NCBI GenBank assembly: GCA_049115495.1
Contig: JAGDZV010000001.1
Location: 434,001 to 498,000 of the forward strand
DNA: 64,000 bases
Reading direction: 5' to 3'
Origin: JACPUW01 sp049115495
GTDB taxonomy: Bacteria; Bacteroidota; Bacteroidia; CAILMK01; JACPUW01
This document shows positions 44,991 to 54,701 of this stretch, piece after piece; the first letter of the stretch is position 1, and each line of letters begins with the position of its first letter. Made by a program: the position numbers and the translations under genes. The notes under the pieces are model-generated. The model was not told where the DNA came from and made no database searches. It saw nothing but the letters and a program-made list of their open reading frames with translations.

Positions 44991-46163
44991 ATGACCCGCG
45001 TTGAGTTTCTAAAGCTATCAAGTCTTTTTGGCTTAAGTTTACCTTTTCAAGGTACTTTATCAGCTTGCAATACCACACAACAATCTGATTTTAAGGGTAA
45101 GGTACTAATTATTGGCGCTGGTGTTGCCGGCATGTCAGCTGCCTATCTTTTGCAACAACAGAATATCGAATTTGAAATTCTTGAAGCACATACTACTTAT
45201 GGTGGAAGGGTAAAAAGAACTACTGATTTTGCCAACTTTCCAATTCCATTGGGGGCCGAATGGTTACATGTAAAACCATCTCAACTTAATGACATTGTAA
45301 ATGATGAAGCAATTGAAATAGGTATTGATTTTGCAAAGTACAAGCGTTCAGACTCATATGCCACTTGGGAAAACAATAAACTTGAAGTGGGCAGAATGGG
45401 CACTGAAAAAGATCTGAAGTTTATTAACTCTACATGGTTCGATTTCTATAATGAATACATATACCCCTATATTTCTTCAAAAATTAGGTACGAAGTTCAT
45501 ATTGAGACAATTAATTACACATCAGACCAAATTGAGTTAATTGATAAAAATGGGAGCAATTACAACTGTAATAAAGTGATAGTAACGGTACCTTTAAAAA
45601 TGCTTCAGCTTGGTGAGATTAGTTTTATTCCTAAGTTACCCTTGGCAAAATCTACGGCCATTGATAAGGCAAAGGTTTGGGGTGGAATAAAGGTTTTTCT
45701 TGAATTTTCAGAATCTTTTTACCCAACCTATATAAGCGTACCTTCAAGGAATAATAACGAGAGCCAGTTTCTTTATTACGATGCCAGTTATGGCCAAAAC
45801 ACCAATCAGCACATTTTGGGAGTATTTGCTGTAGGCACGGCCGCAGACAACCTTACATCATTAACCAATGAAGAGATTAAAAACCAAATTCTAAATGAAT
45901 TAGATCAAATATTTTATGGAAAAGCGACTGAAGTATTTGTAAAATATCTTGTTCAGAATTGGAGCATGGAACCTTTATTTAAAGGTGCTTATATTTCAGA
46001 CAACTCAGATTCGTCTCTGCTATATGATCTTGGCCAATCAGTTGACAATAAAGTATTTTTTGCAGGTGAAGCCTATACCAACGGCAATGACTGGGGTGGC
46101 GCACATGCCGCGGCAGAAGCAGCTAAAAAAACGGTTGAAGAAATATTAGAAATTAAGCTTTAA
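44991..46163 (+). CDS. Exported FAD-dependent amine oxidase
   Basis: This 390-residue flavoprotein has a dinucleotide-binding motif VLIIGAGVAGMSAAYLLQQQ near residue 35, a second conserved EAHTTYGGRVKRTTDF near 61 typical of the flavin amine oxidase superfamily, and the C-terminal FAD-binding FFAGEAYTNGNDWGGAHAAAE. The N-terminus (MTRVEFLKLSSLFGLSL... SAC) resembles a lipoprotein leader with Cys near residue 26. It is about 60-100 residues shorter than typical monoamine oxidases, but the cofactor motifs are complete. The substrate is unknown. Confidence 0.87.
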   Translation: MTRVEFLKLSSLFGLSLPFQGTLSACNTTQQSDFKGKVLIIGAGVAGMSAAYLLQQQNIEFEILEAHTTYGGRVKRTTDFANFPIPLGAEWLHVKPSQLNDIVNDEAIEIGIDFAKYKRSDSYATWENNKLEVGRMGTEKDLKFINSTWFDFYNEYIYPYISSKIRYEVHIETINYTSDQIELIDKNGSNYNCNKVIVTVPLKMLQLGEISFIPKLPLAKSTAIDKAKVWGGIKVFLEFSESFYPTYISVPSRNNNESQFLYYDASYGQNTNQHILGVFAVGTAADNLTSLTNEEIKNQILNELDQIFYGKATEVFVKYLVQNWSMEPLFKGAYISDNSDSSLLYDLGQSVDNKVFFAGEAYTNGNDWGGAHAAAEAAKKTVEEILEIKL

Positions 46164-46171
46164 CATAGCAT

Positions 46172-46573
46172 TTAATCCTTTTCTCTCAACTCCTTAAGAT
46201 GTAACTCTAGTGCCTTAACTGAAATGTTAATCTCCCAACCTGAGAGACCAAGCGAAACTATCAATAAGATAAGCGCAATGCCAAAAACAATCTCGGCCAA
46301 TAGCACGGCAGATATATATATCAAAAACATACTTAATACACACAAAAAAAGGCTGCTAATGCCTGCAAACTGCATTGACCTAATAATGTAAACGCGCTTC
46401 TTAAGGTTTTGGATTTGACCATTGATCAATTCGCTTTTTGTTTCATCGTATTTTGTATAAAGTGTTCTTATTAAATTAGCAATAGCTAAAAATCTATTAG
46501 TGTAAGCCAAAAGCAGCAGAGAAATGGCTGAAAAAAGTACAGCAGGTGTAGTTAGGGTTAAAATGGAATTCAT
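46172..46573 (-). CDS. DUF2721 membrane protein
   Basis: This 133-residue protein has three hydrophobic segments: residues about 9-26 (LTTPAVLFSAISLLLLAYTNR), 66-86 and 92-113. The opening TTPAVLFSAISLLLLAYTNRF and the central KKRVYIIRSMQFAGISSLFL are characteristic of DUF2721, a small membrane family of unknown role. It is convergent with the amine oxidase, with an 8-base gap. Confidence 0.85.
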   Translation of the reverse strand: MNSILTLTTPAVLFSAISLLLLAYTNRFLAIANLIRTLYTKYDETKSELINGQIQNLKKRVYIIRSMQFAGISSLFLCVLSMFLIYISAVLLAEIVFGIALILLIVSLGLSGWEINISVKALELHLKELREKD

Positions 46574-46878
46574 TTAGCTGCGAGCATTTTAGTGCCTACT
46601 TTATACATTGAATTTTCAATTTAGTTTAATCAAAGTATAAAGAAAGACAAAATGTGAAATTCATCGAATCAAAAATATGCTTCTCAACATATATCGTAAT
46701 CAATTATAATTTCAGTGATTATTAGTTTAATACGATACAATAAAGCCTAAAACAACATTTTTATACGCATGTGGTGTTGCTCTCATTTAAACAACTGAAT
46801 GAGCTTTTGCTGCCAACGATTCTAAATCGAAGAATGTGCTCGTTTTATGGTTTAGGTATTTTTTAGCAGGAGCTTAGC
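46574..46878. other. Intergenic region upstream of the first large T9SS paralogue
   Basis: This 305-base AT-rich gap lies between the divergent DUF2721 and T9SS genes. It contains an imperfect inverted repeat (GCTCTCATTT with AATGAGC, about 46779-46805) and, just before the ATG, AGGAG at six bases, one of the few Shine-Dalgarno-like sequences in the window. No RNA gene or further ORF was seen. Confidence 0.5.
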
Positions 46879-49317
46879 ATGGCCTTAAACAGTCGAGTCA
46901 TGAAAATGCAACTAAAACAAAAACAGAGCATAGATTTAAGAAAAGTTGCAGCAGTATTTTCGGTATTGGCATTTATTTCATTGGGAGCATTTATTGCACT
47001 ACAAAATATGAATGCCGAAGAAAGTAAGGCGGCAACCCTACAAACCAACCTTATTCAAAACGGTGATTTTTCAGATAGAAACCTTTATTGGACCCGAGTT
47101 ACTGGTGCGGGATCATATCAAGAAACCAATCTATCATATGTTTATGGCGATAGCCGAAGTGCCAACTATGTGGCCGAAATAGATGCCGGTTCAAGCTTTC
47201 AACAAGCTATTGAGGTTGTTGTAGATACGATTTATGTGTTAAGTTTTGAAATGGGCCATAGGCTTAATGCACCTGACCAAACTACAAGAATTCATGTATT
47301 TGATGATTCTAAGTCATACTTAGATACCACAATAACCTTTTTGGCAAGTGAAGTGTATTATTTGCACGCCAAAAGCTTTAGGTTTACCCCAAAATCTTAT
47401 GAAGTGCAAATTGCATTTTCATCACAGTCGTCAGGTACTTTGGGCAACATAATAGATAATGTTGAAGTACTTCCGAAAGGAACACACCTAAGTCACAACA
47501 TTTATGGTAAAGATAGCTTTAAGGAGAACATAAGGCTTTGGCTTAGAGCAGACTCACAATTTGTTTCAAACAACTACAAGTTATGGACAGACATTGGTAA
47601 GTACCAATTTCAACTTTCAAGCTGGTGGGGACCTGAACATGTTGACGGTTACAATTATCACAAAACAGTTCAGTTCAATTCTAATGATCAATTAAGTCTT
47701 CAAAAAGGAATATTCAAAACTGATACAATTACAGATCTCTATGTATTTGTGGTAAATAAAACTATTAGCGCCAACACTAGTTTTCTTTACAAAGAACAAG
47801 GTGTTGGAGGTGGCTATGTTGCTACTTACCTTCCATTGGTCAACAATATTTTATACGGGTTCATGGGTAGCTCAAACAACTCAGTACGATCTTCTTCGGG
47901 AATAAATTCATCAGAAAATTCAATTTACCTATTAGGATCAAGCACCAACAAAAACACAGCATCTGGCTTTAGAAAAAGCCTTTACTTAGATGGTTCAGTT
48001 GTTGGTACTAATGACAATAACAGCACTTTTTACGGCAATTACAAAGACTTTTATTTGGGTCCGGGTGGTAGACAATCACATAATGGCGATATAAGTGAAA
48101 TGATCTTTATTTCAAAAAATATAAGTCAAAATGAGCTTGATGCAACAGAAAGCTATCTCGCACTTAAGTATTCTATAAAATTAGGCGGTAGCCAAGCAAG
48201 TATTGATGGTATATACACAAATTCAAACTTTGACACCGTCTGGAATGCTTCAGGTAATTCTGCTTTCCACAACCAAGTAATAGGAATTGCAAGAGATGAT
48301 TATTTCCATTTAAGACAGAAGCAATCAAAGCAAAATGATGACTCAATTAAGGTTTATTTAAATAGCCTTGAAACTTTTAATGATGCCAACACAGGAAGAT
48401 TTGGTAATGACTTAGCAGCCATAGTTTTAGGCCATAACAACGGGCTGCTTCATAGTGACAATTACAGCGAAGTACCAACAGAACAAGGCATTAGCTCTAG
48501 AATTGGTAGAGAATGGAGAATCACCAATACCAATTTTGAAAAGAATTTCAACCTACAAGTTAGATTTAGTAATCAACCAAGCGCAAGTGGTACTGATATT
48601 AGAATTTTGGTAAGTGACGATGACGACTTTACAACCGCAACTTTATACGCACCTACCATAACTAATAATGCAGGATTATTAACTATTACAGGTATTACAA
48701 ATGCCATGATTCCAAAAAACAGCACCAAGTACTTTACCATTGCAGCGGTTAATGGCGCATCACTACCAGTAGAGTTTATCTCCTTTGAAGCCAATTGTTC
48801 TTCAAACCAAGTAGTTTTAGACTGGGCCACGGCTACCGAGATAAATAATGACAGATTTGAAATTCAAAGAAGTGGCGATGGTGTTTTATGGGAATATATT
48901 GACGAGGTTACAGGCGTTGGCAACTCAATAGAAAGACAGGATTATCAATATATTGATTACAGCCCAATCTCAGAATCTTACTACAGACTAAAGCAAATTG
49001 ATTTTGATGGAACTACAGATTACTCTGAAGTTGTGAAAGTTGACTGTTCAAAATCAGACCAAAGCCTTGAAATTGTAGGCATATATCCTAACCCATTTCA
49101 GAGTGAAATTGAAATTGAATTTGGTAACTATATAGATTTCAACATTAATGTTAGTCTGATAAATAGCAATGGACAACAAGTGTACACTAATGATTTTCAA
49201 GCCCTTTTTAATAACTCAATTCGCATCCAAAACCTAGGTGTTCTTCCGCGGGGTAATTACATGCTTGTTGTTAGCCACGAAAAGAGTAAAGAAGTTAAGC
49301 AGATCATTAAAAATTAG
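46879..49317 (+). CDS. Large T9SS-secreted protein, lectin-like, paralogue A
   Basis: This 812-residue protein has a signal peptide-like N-terminal segment (VFSVLAFISLGAFIAL, processing near SKAA) and a first domain resembling galactose-binding or carbohydrate-binding modules (LIQNGDFSDRNLYWTRV; AEIDAGSSFQQAI), then a LamG/concanavalin-like region (LRADSQFV; NGDISEMIFISK), a Bacteroidota-specific region (VIGIARDDYFHLRQKQSK) and a T9SS type A tail starting at YPNPFQSEIEI. It is probably a surface adhesin. The start at 46879 has AGGAG six bases upstream; an internal ATG at 46900 is possible. Its 3' half is nearly identical to the next gene. Confidence 0.88.
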   Translation: MALNSRVMKMQLKQKQSIDLRKVAAVFSVLAFISLGAFIALQNMNAEESKAATLQTNLIQNGDFSDRNLYWTRVTGAGSYQETNLSYVYGDSRSANYVAEIDAGSSFQQAIEVVVDTIYVLSFEMGHRLNAPDQTTRIHVFDDSKSYLDTTITFLASEVYYLHAKSFRFTPKSYEVQIAFSSQSSGTLGNIIDNVEVLPKGTHLSHNIYGKDSFKENIRLWLRADSQFVSNNYKLWTDIGKYQFQLSSWWGPEHVDGYNYHKTVQFNSNDQLSLQKGIFKTDTITDLYVFVVNKTISANTSFLYKEQGVGGGYVATYLPLVNNILYGFMGSSNNSVRSSSGINSSENSIYLLGSSTNKNTASGFRKSLYLDGSVVGTNDNNSTFYGNYKDFYLGPGGRQSHNGDISEMIFISKNISQNELDATESYLALKYSIKLGGSQASIDGIYTNSNFDTVWNASGNSAFHNQVIGIARDDYFHLRQKQSKQNDDSIKVYLNSLETFNDANTGRFGNDLAAIVLGHNNGLLHSDNYSEVPTEQGISSRIGREWRITNTNFEKNFNLQVRFSNQPSASGTDIRILVSDDDDFTTATLYAPTITNNAGLLTITGITNAMIPKNSTKYFTIAAVNGASLPVEFISFEANCSSNQVVLDWATATEINNDRFEIQRSGDGVLWEYIDEVTGVGNSIERQDYQYIDYSPISESYYRLKQIDFDGTTDYSEVVKVDCSKSDQSLEIVGIYPNPFQSEIEIEFGNYIDFNINVSLINSNGQQVYTNDFQALFNNSIRIQNLGVLPRGNYMLVVSHEKSKEVKQIIKN
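48570..49052 (+). repeat. Conserved DNA block, copy A
   Basis: By hand alignment this block differs from 51230-51712 at about 20 positions in 483 bases (about 96% identity), and most differences are at third codon positions. Confidence 0.85.
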
Positions 49318-49523
49318 CATTGTAATTAAATAGGCTTATATGTTGATTTGAAATGTACTTAAACCAATCATTTGTGATGGATTTTTTTTTTCGAGTTTAA
49401 ATTGAAAATTAGATTAATCCTATTTTGGCTCAATATTTGGATTTTATCAGAATAGAATGAGAAATTAACAGACAAATTGAGAGTCCTAGACCCTTGTATA
49501 TTTCTGTTTAATTATAAATAGGT

Positions 49524-51977
49524 ATGGTAAAAATGAAACTTCAACAGAAGCAAAATTTCGATTTAAAGAAAGCTGCGGTAGTAGTATCGCTTTTTACATT
49601 AGTTATTGTTTTTGCGTTTTACATTATTCAAAGTCTAAATTCAACTGTTTCAAAGGCAGCGGTTTCAACAGAAAGTATTGTTTTAAACGGTGATTTTGAA
49701 AATGGAAACTCAAATTGGACCAAAGCTGACGGCGGTGGTAATTCACAAGAAGTAAATAAAGAATCGGTTTACGGGGGTAGTGGATCAAATAAAGTTGCTG
49801 AAATTGATGCAGGATCAAGCTTTAAGCAAACCATCACGGTAACCAAAGATTCTTCTTATACCTTTAGCTTTAAGATAGGACATAGAAGCAATGCTCCAAC
49901 TCAAACTACCAAAATCTCAGTTTATGATGGTAGCACTACCTATTTAGACACAAACATTACGTTTAACTCGGGTACTTCCCTTAGTTTTCAAACAGAATCA
50001 AAAAGCATTTCACCAACATCAACTTCTGTTTCAATTTCGTTTAAGTCTATGAGCATCGGAACACTTGGGAATATAATAGATGATGTGGAATTAATTCCCA
50101 ATTTCGGAAATTCAGGAGGCGTTTCAGACCCATTAGATCCAGGTAACGCAGGCACTGATTTAAAAAATGATATAAAACTTTGGCTCAAAGCAGACTCATT
50201 AGTAACTGGCACAACAGCTATAAGTTCATGGGAAGATATAAGCCAAAACTCTTATACTGCAAGCTCTGGTAGCGGACCAGATAAAGTTGCCAATGGGTAT
50301 AATTACAATCCATATCTTGAGTTTAACAACAGCGATTATTTAAAAATAACAAATGGTATTGCCGGGAATAATACAATTGATGAGCTCTATGTATTTATAG
50401 TTAATGCTACTCAAAGTGTAAAATCATCTTTTCTATTTTATGAAGGCAGTTCAAATAGCCATCGTATTGGAGCGCACGTACCTTGGAGCGATAATAAAGC
50501 CTATTATGATGTAGGTAAGTGCTGTGGAAGCTCAAGGGTTAGTACCAACTGGTCAACATCAACCGGAACCAACAATTTATGGACATTTACTTCAAGCAGC
50601 AGCACGGCTACTCATTTTGGTAAAAGAAAAAGTATTGGCCTTAATGGCAGAATTCTTACTTCAAATGATCAAAATGGTTCATTCAACGGCAATAGTAGCG
50701 ACATGTATATTGGCTCCGTAAGTCAAAGCACTATGTACCATACAGGTGATATAAGTGAAATGATCTTTTTGGAAAAAACTGCAAGCCAAGCAGAGATGAA
50801 TGCTATTGAAAGCTATTTAGCCATCAAATACGGTATCACCCTTAGCATTTCTTCATCTTCTGACGATGGGGTTTTAACCAATTCAAGATATCAAACCATT
50901 TGGAACCCTGGTGGAGCAACAGATTATCATGAAGATGTAATTGGTCTTGCTAGAGATGACTTTTTCCATTTGCACCAAAAGCAATCAAAACACACTGACG
51001 ACACCGTTAAAATCTATATCAATTCACTGGCCAACACAAATGCAGATAATACTGGATGGATTAAAAATGATTCTTCTTCAATAATTCTTGGACATGACCA
51101 AGGTCTGCTTCATAGTGATAACTATGCAGAAGTACCTTCAGACCTGGGCATAAGCTCAAGAATTGGTAGAGAATGGAGAGTTACAAATACCAATTTTGAG
51201 AACAACTTCAATTTGCAAGTTAGGTTAAGTAATCAACCAAGCGCCAGTGGTTCGGATATAAGAATTTTGGTAAGCGACGATGACGACTTTACAACCGCAA
51301 CTTTATACGCACCTACCATAACCAATAATGCCGGATTATTAACGATTACAGGTATTACAAATGCCATGATTCCAAAAAACAGCACCAAGTACTTTACAAT
51401 TGCAGCGGTTAATGGTGCATCACTACCAGTAGAGTTTATCTCCTTTGAAGCCAATTGTTCTTCAAACCAAGTGATTTTAGACTGGGCAACGGCTACCGAG
51501 ATAAATAATGACAGATTTGAAATTCAAAGAAGTGGCGATGGTGTTTTATGGGAATATATTGACGAAGTTACAGGTGTTGGTAACTCAAAAGAAAGACAGG
51601 ATTATCAATACATTGATTACAGCCCAATCTCAGAATCTTACTACAGACTAAAACAAATTGATTTTGATGGAACTACAGATTACTCTGAAGTTGTGAAAGT
51701 AGACTGTTCAAATAATAACGATAAACTAGAAATTGTAAGTGTTTATCCTAATCCATTTCAAGACCAAGTCTCAGTTCAACTCAGTAACATACCAAGTGGC
51801 GAAATATCAATTTCAATAATCAACACAAGCGGTGTTGAGATATATTCTGAAATTCAAAATTCAGTTTTCCAACAAAATATTGTTGTAAATAACCTTAGTA
51901 ATCTACCTAAAGGAAATTATGTTTTATTGATTAAAGCAAATGGTCAAAACCTAAGTAGAAGATTAATTAAGGACTAA
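49524..51977 (+). CDS. Large T9SS-secreted protein, lectin-like, paralogue B
   Basis: This 817-residue paralogue of the gene upstream has the same order: leader (SLFTLVIVFAFYIIQ), NGDFENGNSNWTKA carbohydrate-binding-like domain, LamG-like region (GDISEMIFLEKT), the FFHLHQKQSK region and a T9SS type A tail (YPNPFQDQVSV). The N-terminal two-thirds is diverged from paralogue A, while 51230-51712 differs from 48570-49052 by only about 20 bases. It ends 3 bases before the convergent formylglycine-enzyme-fold gene. The pair occupies a clear duplication. Confidence 0.88.
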   Translation: MVKMKLQQKQNFDLKKAAVVVSLFTLVIVFAFYIIQSLNSTVSKAAVSTESIVLNGDFENGNSNWTKADGGGNSQEVNKESVYGGSGSNKVAEIDAGSSFKQTITVTKDSSYTFSFKIGHRSNAPTQTTKISVYDGSTTYLDTNITFNSGTSLSFQTESKSISPTSTSVSISFKSMSIGTLGNIIDDVELIPNFGNSGGVSDPLDPGNAGTDLKNDIKLWLKADSLVTGTTAISSWEDISQNSYTASSGSGPDKVANGYNYNPYLEFNNSDYLKITNGIAGNNTIDELYVFIVNATQSVKSSFLFYEGSSNSHRIGAHVPWSDNKAYYDVGKCCGSSRVSTNWSTSTGTNNLWTFTSSSSTATHFGKRKSIGLNGRILTSNDQNGSFNGNSSDMYIGSVSQSTMYHTGDISEMIFLEKTASQAEMNAIESYLAIKYGITLSISSSSDDGVLTNSRYQTIWNPGGATDYHEDVIGLARDDFFHLHQKQSKHTDDTVKIYINSLANTNADNTGWIKNDSSSIILGHDQGLLHSDNYAEVPSDLGISSRIGREWRVTNTNFENNFNLQVRLSNQPSASGSDIRILVSDDDDFTTATLYAPTITNNAGLLTITGITNAMIPKNSTKYFTIAAVNGASLPVEFISFEANCSSNQVILDWATATEINNDRFEIQRSGDGVLWEYIDEVTGVGNSKERQDYQYIDYSPISESYYRLKQIDFDGTTDYSEVVKVDCSNNNDKLEIVSVYPNPFQDQVSVQLSNIPSGEISISIINTSGVEIYSEIQNSVFQQNIVVNNLSNLPKGNYVLLIKANGQNLSRRLIKD
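51230..51712 (+). repeat. Conserved DNA block, copy B
   Basis: Partner of 48570-49052. Identity falls off on both sides, in the preceding coding sequence and in the T9SS tail. Confidence 0.85.
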
Positions 51978-51980
51978 ACC

Positions 51981-52919
51981 TTAATTAGCAACTATTGAAA
52001 TTATTGGTCTAAAGCCACGCATAAAGTTGGCACTTGAATCTTTCTGATAAAAATCTCGAACACTACATTTCATGTAATGGGGTGGATCAAAAAAACTCCC
52101 GCCGCGTGTTATACCATGAGTTTCTAAAACTTTATCTAGTTCGTTTCTGTGGTTGCTTGGAATTACAAACTCCGCTACATTTCCGGCCATTTGATAAAGG
52201 CCAAAATCATTAGCGAAATACATATTTACGGGCCCTGTCATCATGGCGCCTTCAGAATTTTTCAAGTCCATTTTCAAAACTATTTTACCATTGATCTTTC
52301 TGGCTTCGTCTTGAGGAATAACTCTAAAATTAGCAAGATAGCTCCCTTTTGCATTGCGTATATAAGGGCCACCCCAAGGATACTTAGAATAGTCATATCC
52401 GCCTTTTGCTGCATATTCCCATTCAACTTCGGTGGGTATTCTAACCAAAACAGATTTAAAATTGCCGATATCTGTCTTAAGCAGTTTTTCTTGAAACCAC
52501 TTACAATAAGTCTTGGCCTGAGCTAAAGAAATATTTACTACAGGATAATTGCTGTAAGATGGGTGTGAATAATAGTAGCTTCTCATTGGTTCGTTATAGC
52601 CATAATTATTACTTACCCAGAGACCTGTATCAGGTAACAATCTTTTAAACGAATCTCCTTTTACCTTTTCTTTTACATCAGACACAAAGAATCGCCAATC
52701 CAAATTAGTAACTTCATACTTTGACATGTAGAATGCATTTATTGATAATGAATCATTTGGATAGCCGTAACTAGTACCCGGAATAAAAACAAAATTCGAA
52801 AACTGCTTTTCTAAAGTCTTGTAAGCTTTTTTCAGCTCCTTTTCATGATCTTTTTCTGAAACAAATGCTAAAACTAAAAGAGGAATTATAAATAGTAATA
52901 CTGGCTTAAGGTTCTTCAT
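51981..52919 (-). CDS. Formylglycine-generating-enzyme-fold (SUMF1/GldK-like) protein
   Basis: This protein of about 312 residues has an N-terminal anchor or signal (MKNLKPVLLFIIPLLVLAFVSE) and a SUMF1/FGE-type domain: FVFIPGTSYG, FYMSKYEVTNLDWRFFV, RIPTEVEWEYAAKGG, WGG, NVAEFV and GGSFFDPPHY. Bacterial FGE needs a cysteine pair near the C-terminus; here the corresponding region has one Cys (KCSVRDFY), so it probably does not modify sulfatases. The fold also occurs in GldJ/GldK of the gliding/T9SS machinery, but I cannot assign it to either. The ATG at 52919 gives a compact leader; the longer frame to 52979 is less likely. Confidence 0.85.
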   Translation of the reverse strand: MKNLKPVLLFIIPLLVLAFVSEKDHEKELKKAYKTLEKQFSNFVFIPGTSYGYPNDSLSINAFYMSKYEVTNLDWRFFVSDVKEKVKGDSFKRLLPDTGLWVSNNYGYNEPMRSYYYSHPSYSNYPVVNISLAQAKTYCKWFQEKLLKTDIGNFKSVLVRIPTEVEWEYAAKGGYDYSKYPWGGPYIRNAKGSYLANFRVIPQDEARKINGKIVLKMDLKNSEGAMMTGPVNMYFANDFGLYQMAGNVAEFVIPSNHRNELDKVLETHGITRGGSFFDPPHYMKCSVRDFYQKDSSANFMRGFRPIISIVAN

Positions 52920-53086
52920 ACTTCTAAAAGGTTTAGAACAAAGTATATGTTTTTTTAAAAAGTAACCACCAATATTCAAAAGGTTAGGTTTTGCAAAAAA
53001 TCACTCGTTCTAAAAATGCAGAATTCATTACCACAAAAACCATAGCAATTAAAAAGCTAGGTTTTATGAAGAGTTACTAAGCTAAA

Positions 53087-54382
53087 TTAACTAAGCGCTT
53101 CTTTATATGTTTTAAGCACCCTTTCTCTTGCCATTTTATGATTTACAATTGGCTTTGGATAAGAAAGCGACTGAAACTCTGGAACCCATTTTCTAATATA
53201 TTTCAAATCCGGATCAAACTTTTTAGTTTGAAGTTCAGGATTAAAAACCCTAAAATAAGGTGCCGCATCGCATCCACTGCTGGCTGCCCATTGCCAACCA
53301 CCATTATTTGATGCCAAATCAAAATCAAGAAGCTTTTGCGCAAAATATGCTTCGCCCCAACGCCAATCAATAAGCAAGTGTTTTGTTAAAAACGAAGCTG
53401 TAATCATTCGCACTCTATTATGCATAAAACCAGTTGCATTAAGTTCTCTCATCCCGGCATCAACTATTGGATATCCAGTTTGCCCCCTACACCAAGATTC
53501 AAACTCACTTTTATCATTTCTCCATGGAATTTGTTCATATTGCTTCTTAAATGATTCAGTTTCTACTTTAGGAAAATGACATAAAATCATTGCATAAAAA
53601 TCACGCCAAATTAATTCGTTTAAATAGGTTTCATTGAGTTTTACAGCTCTTTGAGCCAATTTTCTAATGCTTATTGTACCGAAACGCAAATGTAATCCGA
53701 GTCTTGTGGTTCCCTTTTGCGCCGGAAAATCACGTGTTTTATCATAAGAATTTATAATCTGCTCTGCCACCTCAATACTCGGCATTTTTATGTCGGTTTT
53801 GCTAAAACCCATAGATTCAAGACTTGGAAACTCGTCAATTTTAGTCCTGAGTAGATTATCAAAATAATTTTCGGTCGGGTAGGATTTTAAGTAATAATCG
53901 TTCAGCTTCTTTTTCCATTTTTTACTGTAAGGCGTAAAGACCGTGTAAGGCTTTCCATCATCTTTAACCACTTCTTCTTTCTCAAAAATCACATGATCTT
54001 TAAAGCTATTGAAAGTAGCACCATTTCTTAAAGCAAGATCATTTATTTCTTGGTCTCTTATAATGGCATAAGTCTCAAAATCATGATTGGTATAAATACT
54101 AGTTATTTTAAACCTAGAAAAAAGCTCTTTCCAAATATCAATTGGCTTACCGTATTTCACAAGCATATCAGCTCCCATGCCTGCAAGCTTTGATTTTATG
54201 GAATTAACTGTTGCGTGAATAAATTCTACCCTTGCGTCTTTATTAGGCAAATCATCAAGAATATCCTTATCGAAAATAAAAAGCGGCAAAACATTTTTGT
54301 CTTGGGTCAATGCCCGGTAAAGTGCCGCATTGTCGTCTAATCTTAAATCTCTCCTAAACCAAAAAACTGAAACTGTCTGCAT
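53087..54382 (-). CDS. phr: DNA photolyase/cryptochrome family protein
   Basis: This 431-residue flavoprotein repairs UV-induced cyclobutane dimers with light, or senses light. It begins VSVFWFRRDLRLDDNAAL, the standard photolyase start. FAD-binding features follow: YLNELIWRDFYAMIL, the conserved GQTGYPIVDAGMRELNATGFMHNR and the W/N-rich SNNGGWQWAASSGCD. The length fits class I photolyase or a close cryptochrome; the two cannot be separated from sequence alone here. I use the ATG at 54382; an in-frame TTG at 54394 would add four residues. A long intergenic region follows on the ftsK side. Confidence 0.94.
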   Translation of the reverse strand: MQTVSVFWFRRDLRLDDNAALYRALTQDKNVLPLFIFDKDILDDLPNKDARVEFIHATVNSIKSKLAGMGADMLVKYGKPIDIWKELFSRFKITSIYTNHDFETYAIIRDQEINDLALRNGATFNSFKDHVIFEKEEVVKDDGKPYTVFTPYSKKWKKKLNDYYLKSYPTENYFDNLLRTKIDEFPSLESMGFSKTDIKMPSIEVAEQIINSYDKTRDFPAQKGTTRLGLHLRFGTISIRKLAQRAVKLNETYLNELIWRDFYAMILCHFPKVETESFKKQYEQIPWRNDKSEFESWCRGQTGYPIVDAGMRELNATGFMHNRVRMITASFLTKHLLIDWRWGEAYFAQKLLDFDLASNNGGWQWAASSGCDAAPYFRVFNPELQTKKFDPDLKYIRKWVPEFQSLSYPKPIVNHKMARERVLKTYKEALS

Positions 54383-54701
54383 CGTAAATTTCAAACGTAT
54401 TTCAACACTTAATGTTCTTAGAACTTACAACACCTTAATACCAAATACTCAACCTATTTCTTGTTTTATAATTAAGAGGTTTTTTGGCTATTCTCTTAGC
54501 AATTTTGAAAATGGCTATCTGGTTAAAACATATGATAAATGTTTCAAAAAACGGTGATACAACAGTATTTCGGTCAGTTATTGATTTAATGAAATCAAGT
54601 GATAAACACATCAAAACATCAATGTAGAAAACCTCTTATTTAGCGGCATAGCAAAGGTCTATATTTGCAAGCTAGCAGTATTTAGTGGTATTAATACTTA
54701 A
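54383..54701. other. Intergenic region with a distant inverted repeat and ftsK promoter
   Basis: This 319-base divergent gap contains TAAGAGGTTTT (54473-54483) and its exact reverse complement at 54628-54638, 144 bases apart. TATATTTG at 54660-54667 is a likely ftsK -7 element. No gene was seen. Confidence 0.5.
54660..54667 (+). promoter_or_regulatory. Putative -7 element (TATATTTG) of ftsK
   Basis: Exact match to TAnnTTTG, 34 bases before the ftsK ATG. The -33 region is a weak TTTA (54639-54642). Confidence 0.45.

Noticed and set aside
51981..52919. Sulfatase-activating enzyme
   Set aside because: The cysteine pair needed for formylglycine formation is not present, and no sulfatase gene is nearby.
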